Below, piece by piece: positions 1 to 8,409 of a stretch of 32,240 bases of DNA. A model generated the notes under the pieces. The model was not told the DNA's origin, ran no database searches, and saw only the letters and a list, made by a program, of their open reading frames with translations. A program made the translations under genes and the position numbers. The stretch's first letter is position 1. The number at the start of each line of letters is the position of its first letter. Source of the DNA: JAFDZV01 sp966128725 (GTDB taxonomy: Bacteria > Bacteroidota > Ignavibacteria > OLB7); contig CBHYLN010000051.1 in NCBI GenBank assembly GCA_966128725.1, positions 1 to 32,240 on the forward strand. Direction: 5' to 3'.

Positions 1-40
1 TTGTGGGGCCGCGCGCCGCCCCCACCCCCGCCCCCCCCCA
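1..40. other. Low-complexity G/C tract, likely contig-end artefact
   Basis: The first 40 bases are runs of C and G (nine C in a row at 31-39, five-C runs before it). They interrupt an ankyrin repeat in mid-motif and turn the protein into glycine stretches. This composition is unlike anything else in the window. Confidence 0.6.
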
Positions 41-437
41 CGGCCGGGTTGTTGGCCACGCCAACCGCGGCGTACAACGCCGGCAGGGATGAATCAGGGG
101 AGTACGGATCGATGTGCTCGCTGTTGGGATCGGCGCCGTTAGCGATCAACAGTCGCGCAACGGCCGCCATCGAGCCCGCGCACGCCGGCCAGATGTGATG
201 CGCATGGGAGTAGCAGGTGTACAGCAGCGGGGCAAACGCGCGCGGTCCGCAGGGCCGTGCAGCCGCGCCCGGATCATCGGCCAGAATGGCGGCCACCCGT
301 TCCAGATCGCCCAACGCCGCGGCAAGGAACAGCTCGGATCCCGGCACCACCGGCAATGGGCCGATCAACTCGCGGGCCTGCTCGCGATTGTTGGCAAGCA
401 AGGCATCCAGTTGCCGTTCCTGCATCGATACATCCAC
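1..437 (-). CDS. Ankyrin-repeat protein, 3' end cut by window edge
   Basis: The minus-strand reading frame stays open to the window edge, giving about 145 residues. Ankyrin-type helices are visible: an LFLAAALGDLERVAAIL segment, then ARLLIANGADPNS (the classic repeat end), then an LPALYAAVGVANNPAV segment that starts the next repeat. I chose the GTG start at 437 because a strong AGGAGGG (453-447) sits 9 nt upstream; an in-frame ATG at 425 is the alternative. It lies only 30 bp after the amidohydrolase stop at 468, so the two are probably co-transcribed. Ankyrin repeats usually mediate protein-protein contacts and no enzymatic role can be read here. After NNPAV the frame runs into poly-Gly codons from a G/C homopolymer tract, which I take as a contig-end artefact, so the true C-terminus is not in this window. 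Confidence 0.7.
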   Translation of the reverse strand, partial: MDVSMQERQLDALLANNREQARELIGPLPVVPGSELFLAAALGDLERVAAILADDPGAAARPCGPRAFAPLLYTCYSHAHHIWPACAGSMAAVARLLIANGADPNSEHIDPYSPDSSLPALYAAVGVANNPAVGGGGGGGGARPH

Positions 438-467
438 GTTGGCCGGCCCTCCTGCCGCGCACTGGTA

Positions 468-1784
468 TTACTTCGTGACCCCGGGCTCGCGCTTCAGGAA
501 CTCCTTGTAGAGTTCAACGTGGCGGCTTGCCATCGGGACGTTGAATCCATCGATAAACACGTAACGCACGGCCGTTGCGGGCTCGAAGGGGTCGCCGTCG
601 GCAACGTACAGGTTTGCCACCTTGCCGCGTTCGATCGAACCCACCAGCGAATCCACACCGAACATCGTTGCCGGCACAATCGTAATGGCGCGCATCGCCT
701 CCTCGCGGCCCATGCCATACGCGGCGGCAAAGCCGGCATGATATGGCAGGTTGCGCGAGTTGGCTTCGTCGGTTGTTCGCAACGCAACGGTGACACCGGC
801 CGCCTTCATCAGCCCCGGGTTGGCATAGGCCTTGTCGTAACGGTCCGACTCCCGATTCGGGATCGTCAGCACCGGGCCAACAATACACGGGATGCCGGCC
901 GCGGCAATCTTGTCGGCCACGCGCCACCCCTCGGATACCCCGGTGAAGATCGCTCGCACGTTGTTGGCCTTCACCCACGCAATCGCCGAATCGATATCGC
1001 GCGCGGCGTTCACCTCGATCAGCAGCGGCATCGCGCGGCGAACAACCGGAACCAGCGCTGCAAGCTCGGGCTGATACTCCGGCGGGTTGGCCTGCGCGCC
1101 ACCGGCACGGTAGCCGGAATCGATCCGCGCGAACAACATCGCACGCTGCCAGGCATCGTCCAGTTTTGCACGCGCCTTCTTCTGCTCCTTCTCCACTTCG
1201 TCGTCCGGACGATCATCCCACCACCCACGCACCGTGCTTGGGAAGTTCATCACCACGCCTCGGAAACCACCAAGCTGCATCTGGTCAGGCGTGTAGCCGA
1301 TCAGGTTGATCAGCGCCGCCGTTCCGGGGAACAGGCCGCCGTCGGGCGAGCAAAGCACGGTGGTAACACCGCTCAACCGGGTAACCGGTATCGAAACCGA
1401 GTTCGGGTTCACCGCCGTAAGCGCCTGCATCTGCGGGGTGATGTCGCCCAGCTCGTCGGCATCGCGCGTTTCCGGCAACGACCCAATCTCGATCAGGCCC
1501 AACTGCGTTCCGGCATCGATCATGCCCGGATACACCGTAAGGCCGGCACAGTCGATCACCTCGGCGCCGGCCGGGGCAACAATGCTGGGGCCAACGCCAA
1601 CGATCCGGCCGCCGCTGATCACAACCGTGCCGCGTTCGATTACGCCGTTGGTCACGGTCTCGATGCGCGCGTTCACAAGCGCGTACGTGCCCCGCCGCGC
1701 CTGCGCGCCGGCAACAGCCGCGGCGCAAAGGAACATCGCGGCGCAGGCCACACACAGATTCTTCATACGATAGGTGTTATTCAT
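468..1784 (-). CDS. Secreted amidohydrolase-like protein, metal-site degenerate
   Basis: A 438-residue protein of the amidohydrolase/imidazolonepropionase-like superfamily. An N-terminal signal peptide (hydrophobic core about residues 8-27, ending AGAQA) suggests export. It has the typical composite beta-sandwich start (ALVNARIETVTNGVIERGTVV) and the C-terminal GSIERGKVANLYVADGDPFEP segment that rebuilds the sandwich. The position that normally reads GxIDxHxH reads GMIDAGTQ (residues 87-94), so both beta-strand-1 metal histidines are missing and classical hydrolase chemistry is doubtful. A late Asp in RTTDEANSRN matches the conserved strand-8 Asp region. The start at 1784 is preceded by AGGAGGGGGG, which overlaps the stop codon of the upstream gene (12-bp gap), so the two are translationally linked. 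The alternative start is Met7 (1766). Substrate unknown. Confidence 0.85.
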   Translation of the reverse strand: MNNTYRMKNLCVACAAMFLCAAAVAGAQARRGTYALVNARIETVTNGVIERGTVVISGGRIVGVGPSIVAPAGAEVIDCAGLTVYPGMIDAGTQLGLIEIGSLPETRDADELGDITPQMQALTAVNPNSVSIPVTRLSGVTTVLCSPDGGLFPGTAALINLIGYTPDQMQLGGFRGVVMNFPSTVRGWWDDRPDDEVEKEQKKARAKLDDAWQRAMLFARIDSGYRAGGAQANPPEYQPELAALVPVVRRAMPLLIEVNAARDIDSAIAWVKANNVRAIFTGVSEGWRVADKIAAAGIPCIVGPVLTIPNRESDRYDKAYANPGLMKAAGVTVALRTTDEANSRNLPYHAGFAAAYGMGREEAMRAITIVPATMFGVDSLVGSIERGKVANLYVADGDPFEPATAVRYVFIDGFNVPMASRHVELYKEFLKREPGVTK

Positions 1785-1796
1785 TGCTCCCCCCTC

Positions 1797-4616
1797 CTAG
1801 TGCGCGCTGATTGATTGGAACAGATGCTCGGTGCCCTGCATGCAGCGATCGTTTTCGTCGTGGAACTGCCGCGATGTCTCCACCGAGCGTCGCACGTCCA
1901 CATTCAGGCGCATATCGTCGGGATCCTTCGCGCGGTCGAACCGCACAACGCCGTCAACCACGGTCTTCTCGCAGATCGCGTAGATCGATAGCGGGTTGGC
2001 GGAGAAGATTGCCAGATCGGCTTCCTTGCCAACCTCGATCGAGCCGACACGGTCATCGATGCCGAGCTGCTTGGCGGGGTTGATCGTGATAAGGCGCAAT
2101 GCCTCGTCCGGCGTAAGCGCGCCGTACTTCATCGTCTTGGCCGCCTCGTGATACAGGTGGCGGTTCAGTTCCGGCGAATCGGAGTTGATCGATGTGACCA
2201 CGCCGTTGCGCGTAAGGATCGCGGCGTTGTAGGCCGTGGAGTAATACACCTCGAACTTGTAGGCCCACCAGTCGGAAAACACCGACGCCATCGCCCCGAA
2301 CTCGGCCAGTTCCGGCGCCACTTTGAACCCCTCGTTCACATGCTGGAACGTGATGCGCTTGATGCCGAACTCGCGCAACACCTTCATCAGCATCAGGATC
2401 TCGTCGGCGCGGTACGAGTGGCAGTGAATCAGAATCTCGCCGCGAAGGATTGCCGCAAGCGTCTCCAGGCGCAGATCGTACGCCGGCCCGCCGGTACGGG
2501 GATTGCCGGAGCGCTCGGCGCGTTCCTTGGCCTCCATGTAGCGCCGCGCCTCGGTAAACGACTGGCGGAACACATCCTCAACGCCCATTCGCGTTGAAGG
2601 GTGCACACCAAATCCGCGCCCGTGTACGCGGGTGGGATTTTCGCCAAGCGCGAACTTGATCGTACGCGGCGCGCCCTCCATCCGCAACCCCTCGGGGTCG
2701 ATCGTACCATAGCGGTGTTTGATGGTCTCGCACTGCCCGCCGATCACGTTCGCCGAGCCATGCATCACGTGCGACGTGGTAACGCCGCCGGCCAGCGCAC
2801 GATACACCGCAAGATCGTAGGGGTCCAGCACATCGCCTGTCCAGACCTCGGCGGTCACCGGATTGGTCCACTCGTTCACGTCGCTGATGGCGATGTGCGA
2901 GTGCGCGTCGATGATGCCGGGCATCACGAACTTGCCCGTGGCGTCGATCGTCTCCACACCCCCCGGCGCCGAAAGCCCCTGGCCGATCTTCTCGATCTTC
3001 CCGTTGCGCACAAGCACATCGGTGCGCTCCAGCGTTCCGTTGGTCACCGTCAGCACGGTGGCGTTCTTGATCAGCAGATTCCCCCGAAGCCCCGCATCGT
3101 GCCGCGCTGCAAGCCTCGGATTCGGCAGCAGCGTATCAGGGGGCGTGGCCTTCGCCAGCGAGTCCTGCGCCTTCTTTGTTGTGTCCTTCTTCGCGCCCGG
3201 TGTTGGGCGATTGTACTCGAACATCCGGCCGTCGGCGAACACATAGCGCACGTTCGTCTTCTCGGCGAAGTAGTCGCCGTCGGTCACAACCAGGTTGGCG
3301 ATCTTCCCGTTCTCCACGGTACCCATGGTGCGTTCCAGGCCAAGCAGGCGAGCCGGCTCGGTGGTAAGCGCCGCCAGCGCGTCGTCCTTGGAAAGCCCGT
3401 TGGTCACCATCAGGCGCAGGTTCTCGCGGATGTCGCCAAGGCGGGCATCGGCCGTCGAGAACCCGAAGCGCACACCCTGACGGCGCAGCATGCCGGCGGT
3501 GCCGTAATACACCTTGCGTGCGCCGCGCTGCTGCCGTGTAAGCCACGACTGCTCGTCGCGAACATCCTGGAAACTTCCGATGCGCTTGTCATTGGCGAAG
3601 AAGTCCGCCGCGGTGGTTGCCGCGGCCGCACTGTCGGCGGCCTTCCTGGCACTGTCGGCCGGGGCATCGGATTTCTTCTCCTTCGGTAGATCCAGCGAGA
3701 GGAAGATCGGCAGGCCCTGTTCCTTCACCACGTCGGCGACATCATACCCCTGCTTCAGGCCGGCAATAACCAACTGGAACCCCAGATCATTCTTCAACGC
3801 AAGCGCGCGCCGCAACTCCAGCGGACCGTTGGCCTGGAACAACACCGGCATCGAGCGATCGATCACCGGGAAGAACGCGTTGAGCACGGGATCGAACTTG
3901 GGGCGCTCCATGCCCGAAGGATTCTCCGTGTACAACTGCGAAAGGCCCTTGCGGCGCGATGCCTCGCGGTACAGCCCCCGGAACTTCGCCATGATCGCCA
4001 TCGACGTTGCCGGGTAGATATCGTTGGCGGGCGCGAACCGTGCGGCCATTGCGCTGGCGCCGCGAATCACCATTTCGCCCGGCGTGCTCCCGGCCAGCGT
4101 CACGATCGAGGCAGTGCCGGGCAGCATCAGCCCATACGGCACCACCTGCGCCACGGTGAACCCGGCCATCCGAAGCGAGTCGACCGAGGCGTCGGCCGGA
4201 ACCAGCAACGTTCGGACGTCGCGTTCCGGCTGGATGCCGGCGCGATCGTTGGGCGGGTCGCCCGGCTTGGGCACGCGCGGCGGATTGGCATCCGGCTTTA
4301 CCACCGCAAGCCCTGCATGCGACATGCCGTCGATAAATCCTGCGTACACAACCATCGAGTCGCCTTCGATGACGCGCGCATCAAACGGGATCGGGACGCC
4401 GGCGCCAACGGCAACGATCAGCCCGTTACGCACAACCACGGTGCCGCGATCGATAACGCGCCCCGGCGCCTGTACAATGCGCGCATTGCGGATGGCAAAC
4501 GTGCGTGTTGGATTGCCCAGATCGGCATCGTTCTCTTTGATGGCATCGTCCTGCGCGGCTGCCTGGCCAGACAATACCGCAAGCGCGAGCGCCGCAAGCA
4601 CCGCAGGACGCAGCAT
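1797..4616 (-). CDS. Tandem amidohydrolase: inactive N half fused to active C half
   Basis: About 939 residues with two amidohydrolase-superfamily modules. A signal peptide (MLRPAVLAALALAVLSGQAAAQ) decides the start at 4616; the frame stays open upstream to 4730 and a Met start at 4661 is possible. Module 1 (about 25-490) has GFIDGMSH at the HxH site, so the first His is Met98 and only His100 remains. A Lys/Thr-rich linker precedes module 2 (about 510-939). Module 2 keeps the motif GIIDAHSH (His572, His574), later histidines in LIHCHS and TFQHVNE, and the metal Asp in INSDSPELNR, so it is probably a working metal-dependent hydrolase acting in the periplasm. In related bacteria such modules often occur as two adjacent genes; here they are fused, with a third degenerate copy following at 468-1784. 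Substrate unknown (cyclic amide or dipeptide-like). Confidence 0.88.
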   Translation of the reverse strand: MLRPAVLAALALAVLSGQAAAQDDAIKENDADLGNPTRTFAIRNARIVQAPGRVIDRGTVVVRNGLIVAVGAGVPIPFDARVIEGDSMVVYAGFIDGMSHAGLAVVKPDANPPRVPKPGDPPNDRAGIQPERDVRTLLVPADASVDSLRMAGFTVAQVVPYGLMLPGTASIVTLAGSTPGEMVIRGASAMAARFAPANDIYPATSMAIMAKFRGLYREASRRKGLSQLYTENPSGMERPKFDPVLNAFFPVIDRSMPVLFQANGPLELRRALALKNDLGFQLVIAGLKQGYDVADVVKEQGLPIFLSLDLPKEKKSDAPADSARKAADSAAAATTAADFFANDKRIGSFQDVRDEQSWLTRQQRGARKVYYGTAGMLRRQGVRFGFSTADARLGDIRENLRLMVTNGLSKDDALAALTTEPARLLGLERTMGTVENGKIANLVVTDGDYFAEKTNVRYVFADGRMFEYNRPTPGAKKDTTKKAQDSLAKATPPDTLLPNPRLAARHDAGLRGNLLIKNATVLTVTNGTLERTDVLVRNGKIEKIGQGLSAPGGVETIDATGKFVMPGIIDAHSHIAISDVNEWTNPVTAEVWTGDVLDPYDLAVYRALAGGVTTSHVMHGSANVIGGQCETIKHRYGTIDPEGLRMEGAPRTIKFALGENPTRVHGRGFGVHPSTRMGVEDVFRQSFTEARRYMEAKERAERSGNPRTGGPAYDLRLETLAAILRGEILIHCHSYRADEILMLMKVLREFGIKRITFQHVNEGFKVAPELAEFGAMASVFSDWWAYKFEVYYSTAYNAAILTRNGVVTSINSDSPELNRHLYHEAAKTMKYGALTPDEALRLITINPAKQLGIDDRVGSIEVGKEADLAIFSANPLSIYAICEKTVVDGVVRFDRAKDPDDMRLNVDVRRSVETSRQFHDENDRCMQGTEHLFQSISAH

Positions 4617-4757
4617 GCGAATCAGGATGTTGAAGGTGGATCGATAACACGGGGAGCGCATGATGTACAAGCTCAAGATGTTCGGTGAACAATACTGGGG
4701 CCAATCCAAACGGCTCGATGGCGCGGCCACGGGACCGCCTACGAGCTTTGAAGCGGC

Positions 4758-4765
4758 CCAAATTA
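4758..4765 (-). promoter_or_regulatory. Candidate -7 promoter box of amidohydrolase operon
   Basis: The minus strand reads TAATTTGG, matching the TAnnTTxG element seen before many genes here. It lies about 140 nt before the signal-peptide start at 4616 and just past the 3' end of the thioesterase gene. A perfect palindrome CTGTTAACAG (4775-4784) lies directly upstream. No clear TTG at -33. Confidence 0.35.
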
Positions 4766-4784
4766 CGTAACGGCCTGTTAACAG

Positions 4785-5231
4785 TTACTCTTTGGAATCG
4801 GGAATCGAGTACCGCGCGATCACCCAGTCGGGAATCGCCACCGATCGGCCCGTGGTGGTATCGATCATCGTATAGTCGAAGTGGCCACCGCAGGCCAGTT
4901 TTGGCGCCGCCGCCGGATCATTCGCCTGCTTCAGAATCTCGAACCCCACACGCACGCCCCGCCCTTCAAACCCATCGATCCACGTGCGCACCACAACGTG
5001 ATCGCCCAACCCAAGCGGGCGCAGGTACTCGGCGCTCACCGCGCGCACAACCCAACTGTAGCCGTGTTCCAGATACTCCTCCATCGGCATCCCGTAACAA
5101 CGCGCCATCTGATCGTATCGGGCCGCCAGCACATAGTCCAGATACCGGCTGTTGTGCACGTGCCGGTTCATATCGATGTCATCCGGCCGCACCTGCATGT
5201 GCGTTTCGTACTTGGTTTGATTGATCGCCAT
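4785..5231 (-). CDS. Hot-dog acyl-CoA thioesterase (4HBT/YbgC-FadM type)
   Basis: 148 residues, the normal length for a single hot-dog domain. The N-terminal motif DDIDMNRHVHNSRY (residues 17-30) matches the family's DxDxxxHVxNxxY active-site loop, with Asp20 as the likely catalytic acid. The following YLDYVLAARYDQMARCYG helix and the VVVRTWIDGFEGRGVRVGFEI strand pair are typical. It should hydrolyse acyl-CoA thioesters in the cytoplasm; chain-length preference cannot be read. An AGGGGA sequence sits at suitable spacing before the ATG. It is divergent from the marR gene, with an operator-like palindrome between them, suggesting regulation by that MarR protein. Confidence 0.88.
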   Translation of the reverse strand: MAINQTKYETHMQVRPDDIDMNRHVHNSRYLDYVLAARYDQMARCYGMPMEEYLEHGYSWVVRAVSAEYLRPLGLGDHVVVRTWIDGFEGRGVRVGFEILKQANDPAAAPKLACGGHFDYTMIDTTTGRSVAIPDWVIARYSIPDSKE

Positions 5232-5266
5232 TTCAGATCCCCTGAGTTATCGCGCACCGTACGGCA

Positions 5267-5274
5267 CCAAGATA
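5267..5274 (-). promoter_or_regulatory. Candidate -7 box of the thioesterase gene
   Basis: The minus strand reads TATCTTGG, the same form as the acs promoter box (TAGCTTGG), 35 nt before the ATG. It would give a leader of roughly 30 nt carrying the AGGGGA Shine-Dalgarno. No TTG at -33. Confidence 0.4.
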
Positions 5275-5351
5275 GCCCACCGCGCCGTCGCCGCATTGCG
5301 CCGCGCAACACCACACCGCACCGCTCGATACGGGCATTTTCCCGGGCGTCA

Positions 5352-5375
5352 TATATTTTGATTTGGCAAACCAAA
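5352..5375 (+). promoter_or_regulatory. marR promoter with MarR-operator-like inverted repeat
   Basis: An AT-rich TATATTTTG (5352-5360) is followed at once by the inverted repeat TTTGG-CAAA-CCAAA (5362-5375), a 14-bp dyad of the size bound by MarR-family dimers. The dyad covers the expected transcription start of the marR gene and lies in the divergent gap to the thioesterase. This arrangement is typical of autorepression. It is inference from position and symmetry only. Confidence 0.5.
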
Positions 5376-5386
5376 CTATTGATGCT

Positions 5387-5953
5387 ATGTTCGCGCATCG
5401 CATGAACAACAACAACGTCCTCGCGCTGCTGGAGCTCTACCCGAAGATCTACTTCGCATGCCATACGCGCCACGCCCACGACCCGGCCACGGGCCAGCAA
5501 GTGAGCGCGGCGCAGGCAAGCATTCTGGATCACCTGGACGCTGTGGAAGCGATCGGCCTGGTGGATCTGGCCCGCCACATGGGCGTGACGCCGGGAACGA
5601 TGTCGATCGCGGTGGACAGGCTGGTACGGCGGGGTTATGCCGAACGCACACGCGACACCGGCGACGCACGCCGCGTTCGCCTGCGCATTACCCAGGCCGG
5701 GCTGCGTGTACGCGAGGCGAAGTCCGTGCTGGACCCCGACCTCGTGGCGGCGTTGTTCGCCGCACTCTCCCCCCAGGACGCCGCCGACGGGATCCGTGGG
5801 CTCCGGCTTCTTGCCGATGCGGCGCAGGCAATCATGACAGCCAAAAGCGAGAGCGGGCAATGGTCACGGCGTCGCAAGCGCACCGAGCCGGCCTCCGAGC
5901 CCGGCACAGCAGCCGCGGCCCCGGCACCGCGCCGCAAACGCGGCACTCGCTGA
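5387..5953 (+). CDS. MarR-family transcriptional regulator
   Basis: About 188 residues from ATG 5387; ATG 5402 and TTG 5363 are alternatives, the last improbable because it lies inside the operator dyad. The winged-helix core is clear: VSAAQASILDHLDAV, then the helix-turn-helix VDLARHMGVTPGTMSIAVDRLVRRGYAERTR, then the DTGDARRVRLRITQAG wing that is diagnostic of MarR proteins. The C-terminal 35 residues are a basic, Pro/Ala-rich tail (RRRKR, RRKRGTR) not typical of MarR and possibly a nonspecific DNA contact. It is followed after 34 bp by the SRPBCC gene on the same strand. Likely targets are itself and the divergent thioesterase. The ligand is unknown; an acyl or aromatic ligand would fit the neighbour. 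Confidence 0.88.
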   Translation: MFAHRMNNNNVLALLELYPKIYFACHTRHAHDPATGQQVSAAQASILDHLDAVEAIGLVDLARHMGVTPGTMSIAVDRLVRRGYAERTRDTGDARRVRLRITQAGLRVREAKSVLDPDLVAALFAALSPQDAADGIRGLRLLADAAQAIMTAKSESGQWSRRRKRTEPASEPGTAAAAPAPRRKRGTR

Positions 5954-5987
5954 GATTCATCAACGTTTTGCTGGAGGGAACCATACG

Positions 5988-6524
5988 ATGCAATGGCTAT
6001 GGATAATACTGGCGGCAATTGTGCTCCTGGTGGCGCTTGTGGCGATCGTCGGGGCGCTTCTGCCCCTCGGGCACGTGGCGTCGCGCAGCGCGGTGATCGC
6101 GGTGGCACCCGGGCCGATCTGGGAAACACTGACGACGATCGACGACTATTGCTCCTGGCGTGCCGACCTGAAAAGCGTTGAGCGCCTGCCCGATCACGAC
6201 GGCCACGTTGCCTGGCGCGAAACCGGCTCGTGGGGAACGATCACCTTCGAGAGAATCGAGCTTGAACCCAACCGCCGGATTGTGACGCGTATCGTGGACA
6301 CGGGCGAAGGGTTTGGCGGCACCTGGACATACGAGCTTCAGCCTGAGGGCGGCGGCACGCGTGTTACGATCACCGAGCGCGGCGAGGTGTACAACATCTT
6401 CTTCCGTTTCCTCTCGCGCTTTGTGTTCGGGCATACGTCCACCTTGGATACGTATCTGAAGCACATCGGCGCGAAGTTCAAACAGACCGTGTCGCCGACA
6501 GACGCTCCGGTGACCGGGGGATAA
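5988..6524 (+). CDS. Membrane-anchored SRPBCC (START/polyketide-cyclase-like) protein
   Basis: 178 residues. Residues 4-28 form one hydrophobic transmembrane segment (WIILAAIVLLVALVAIVGALL). The rest is an SRPBCC fold: a VAPGPIWETLTTIDDYCSWRADLKSVE start (the family's first strand and helix), a central antiparallel sheet, and a long C-terminal helix (FGHTSTLDTYLKHIGAKFKQ). Such domains bind hydrophobic ligands in a cavity and no catalytic residues are identifiable. AGGGA lies upstream of the ATG. The gene follows marR by 34 bp and is likely in the same transcript, so ligand sensing and binding may be linked. Specific ligand unknown. Confidence 0.82.
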   Translation: MQWLWIILAAIVLLVALVAIVGALLPLGHVASRSAVIAVAPGPIWETLTTIDDYCSWRADLKSVERLPDHDGHVAWRETGSWGTITFERIELEPNRRIVTRIVDTGEGFGGTWTYELQPEGGGTRVTITERGEVYNIFFRFLSRFVFGHTSTLDTYLKHIGAKFKQTVSPTDAPVTGG

Positions 6525-6644
6525 GGCCCCCGCCAACGGGCGTAACGCCAACCTGCCAACAGCGTGCACACAGTGCGTTGCGCAACTGCGCGCGCCGTGC
6601 ATACGGACCCATCGGATCGGGCTCACACAATCGGATAAACAGCT

Positions 6645-7670
6645 ATGAAGATTGCGGTACTTCTGGGCGGCACTTCCGCCGAACGATATGTTTCCATGGC
6701 CAGCGGCAAGGGTGTGGCCCTTGCGCTGCGAGCGGCCGGGCACGAGGTGCTCGCGTACGACGTAGCCAACGGAGCCGCCGGGCTGGTGGATCCCGAAACG
6801 CTCGAGCTTCCAACCGAGGTGGCCCCTTCGGCCCAGGAGCTGGCCATGTTCTCCAAGCGGAAGATCATCGATGCAATCACGGCGCTGCCCGAGGATCTGG
6901 ACGTCGTGTTTCTGGCGCTGCATGGCGCGCCGGGTGAGGACGGCACCGTACAGTCGCTGTTGGAACTTCGCGAGCTGCCGTACACGGGCTCGGGGATACT
7001 GGCCTCGGCGCTGGCGATGGACAAGGCGATGACCAAGCGTGTGTTCGAGCACTACGATATCCCCACGCCCCTGTGGTTCCAACTGCCATCCGGCACGGCG
7101 GGCCACGACCATCTGGCGGCAATGGTGGATGAAATCACGGCCTATCCGGTGGTTGTAAAACCCAACGACGGCGGGTCGACCGTGGGGCTTACGATTGTGC
7201 ACGAAGCCGGCGAACTGGCCGCCGCGTACGAGCTTGCCGGCCGCTACTGCAGCACGGTGCTGTTCGAGGAGTTCATCGAAGGCCGCGAGCTTACCGTGAC
7301 GATCCTGGGCAACGAGAGCCTTCCGGTAGTGGAGATCCGGCCCAAAAGCGGCATCTACGACTACACCAACAAGTACACCGCCGGGCGCACGGAGTATTTC
7401 TGCCCGGCCGAACTGCCGCGCGCGATCGAGGAGGAGTTGCGTGAACTGGCCATCGCGGCGCACCGATCGCTGGGTTGCAGCGGATACAGCCGCGTGGATT
7501 TCCGTCTGGACCCCGACAACGCCCCATACTGCCTGGAGGTGAACACCCTGCCCGGCATGACCGCCACCAGCCTTGTGCCCAAGGCCGCCGCCGCCGCCGG
7601 CATGCAGTACACGCAGTTGTGCGAACGCATCATCGAACTTGCCCTGAGCGGGTCGCAACAGGAAGCCTGA
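6645..7670 (+). CDS. ddl: D-alanine--D-alanine ligase
   Basis: 341 residues, normal for Ddl. It joins two D-Ala with ATP in the cytoplasm to make the dipeptide for UDP-MurNAc-pentapeptide. Visible ATP-grasp features: N-terminal VLLGGTSAER (family GGxSAEREVS; here SAERYVS), HGAPGEDGTVQSLLEL, the SGILASALAMDKAMTKR segment, VVKPNDGGSTVGLT (ATP-binding loop), EEFIEGRELTV, and the C-terminal metal/phosphate motif EVNTLPGMTATSLVPKAA. The gene stands alone, not in a mur/fts cluster. It starts 120 bp after the SRPBCC stop with no clear promoter in the gap, so read-through from the marR operon is possible. Confidence 0.96.
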   Translation: MKIAVLLGGTSAERYVSMASGKGVALALRAAGHEVLAYDVANGAAGLVDPETLELPTEVAPSAQELAMFSKRKIIDAITALPEDLDVVFLALHGAPGEDGTVQSLLELRELPYTGSGILASALAMDKAMTKRVFEHYDIPTPLWFQLPSGTAGHDHLAAMVDEITAYPVVVKPNDGGSTVGLTIVHEAGELAAAYELAGRYCSTVLFEEFIEGRELTVTILGNESLPVVEIRPKSGIYDYTNKYTAGRTEYFCPAELPRAIEEELRELAIAAHRSLGCSGYSRVDFRLDPDNAPYCLEVNTLPGMTATSLVPKAAAAAGMQYTQLCERIIELALSGSQQEA

Positions 7671-7735
7671 ACAGTTGAGCGCCAGAACCGAAGGGCCTGC
7701 GAACCGCGGAAGTGTAATCCATGGCTCGCGCGAGC

Positions 7736-7765
7736 TTGTGATTCCGAACGCGGAACGTAATTTCG
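7736..7765 (+). promoter_or_regulatory. Promoter TTG-N19-TAATTTCG
   Basis: TTG at 7736-7738, 19 nt, then TAATTTCG at 7758-7765. Both halves and the spacing fit the Bacteroidetes -33/-7 promoter. It would start transcription near 7772, leaving a leader of about 90 nt before the ATG at 7862. Confidence 0.55.
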
Positions 7766-7861
7766 GATCACCGTTAAACGTCTCTACCCCGCGACGTATC
7801 CAAGCGGCCGAGTATCTCTCATTTGGTCGTGATTATCCATGCACTCGCTGGGAACGTCAAC

Positions 7862-8359
7862 ATGAAGCGCTACCTGATTACTGCAATTCTGCTGCTGGCA
7901 CTGCTGCCAACCGCAGCCGCTCTGGCACAGGAACCCACGGTTATCGCCGTGTTTCCCTTGAAGAACCTTTACTGGGAAGTGAAGTACGACTCGTTGAGTT
8001 GGGCCTATGCCGACTCGCTGGTGGCATATCTGAATGCCCAGCCGAACGCGAACAAGGCGTACGCCATTGTCCCGATGGACGACCTGCGCGACCAGATGAT
8101 CGCGCAGAATATCGATCCCCGCTCACCCAGCTACGAAACGGATATCTGGAAGATCGTAAAGCTTCTTGGCGCGAAGAAGATCCTGTGGGGGACCTATCTG
8201 GTGAAGTACGAGAAGGCCAACATCGAGATCAAGATCATCGATACGAAGACATTGATGCCCGATCGCGTGAACATTGCCGATAAGATCCGCGCACCCTACA
8301 CGGACGCCCTTAGCACTGTTGTGGCGGCCGCCGACAAAGTGTATCCCGGCATGAAGTAA
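7862..8359 (+). CDS. Secreted TolB/CsgG-like N-terminal-domain protein
   Basis: 165 residues. The signal peptide MKRYLITAILLLALLPTAAALAQ sets the start at ATG 7862. The mature part has an alternating strand/helix layout: a TVIAVFPLKN strand, a YADSLVAYLNAQ helix, an AYAIVPMDDLRDQM segment, a WKIVKLLGAKKILWGTYLVKYEKANIEIKIIDTKT strand pair, and a C-terminal helix. This resembles the anticodon-binding-like domain of TolB N-terminal, CsgG and FlgO proteins, which assemble at the outer membrane or in lipoprotein complexes. I give it as fold-level similarity, not function. It has its own promoter and a strong terminator, so it is monocistronic. Confidence 0.75.
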   Translation: MKRYLITAILLLALLPTAAALAQEPTVIAVFPLKNLYWEVKYDSLSWAYADSLVAYLNAQPNANKAYAIVPMDDLRDQMIAQNIDPRSPSYETDIWKIVKLLGAKKILWGTYLVKYEKANIEIKIIDTKTLMPDRVNIADKIRAPYTDALSTVVAAADKVYPGMK

Positions 8360-8409
8360 CGGCCAGGTATACCCCCAACATCGCGCGGCGAAAGTGCCCG
8401 ATTCCATCA

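Noticed and set aside
114..1814. A 566-codon plus-strand frame at the left end
   Set aside because: Antisense to the amidohydrolase-like gene, which has signal peptide and family motifs.
5997..7658. A 553-codon minus-strand frame opposite SRPBCC and ddl
   Set aside because: ddl is unmistakable on the plus strand; the opposite translation has no domain.
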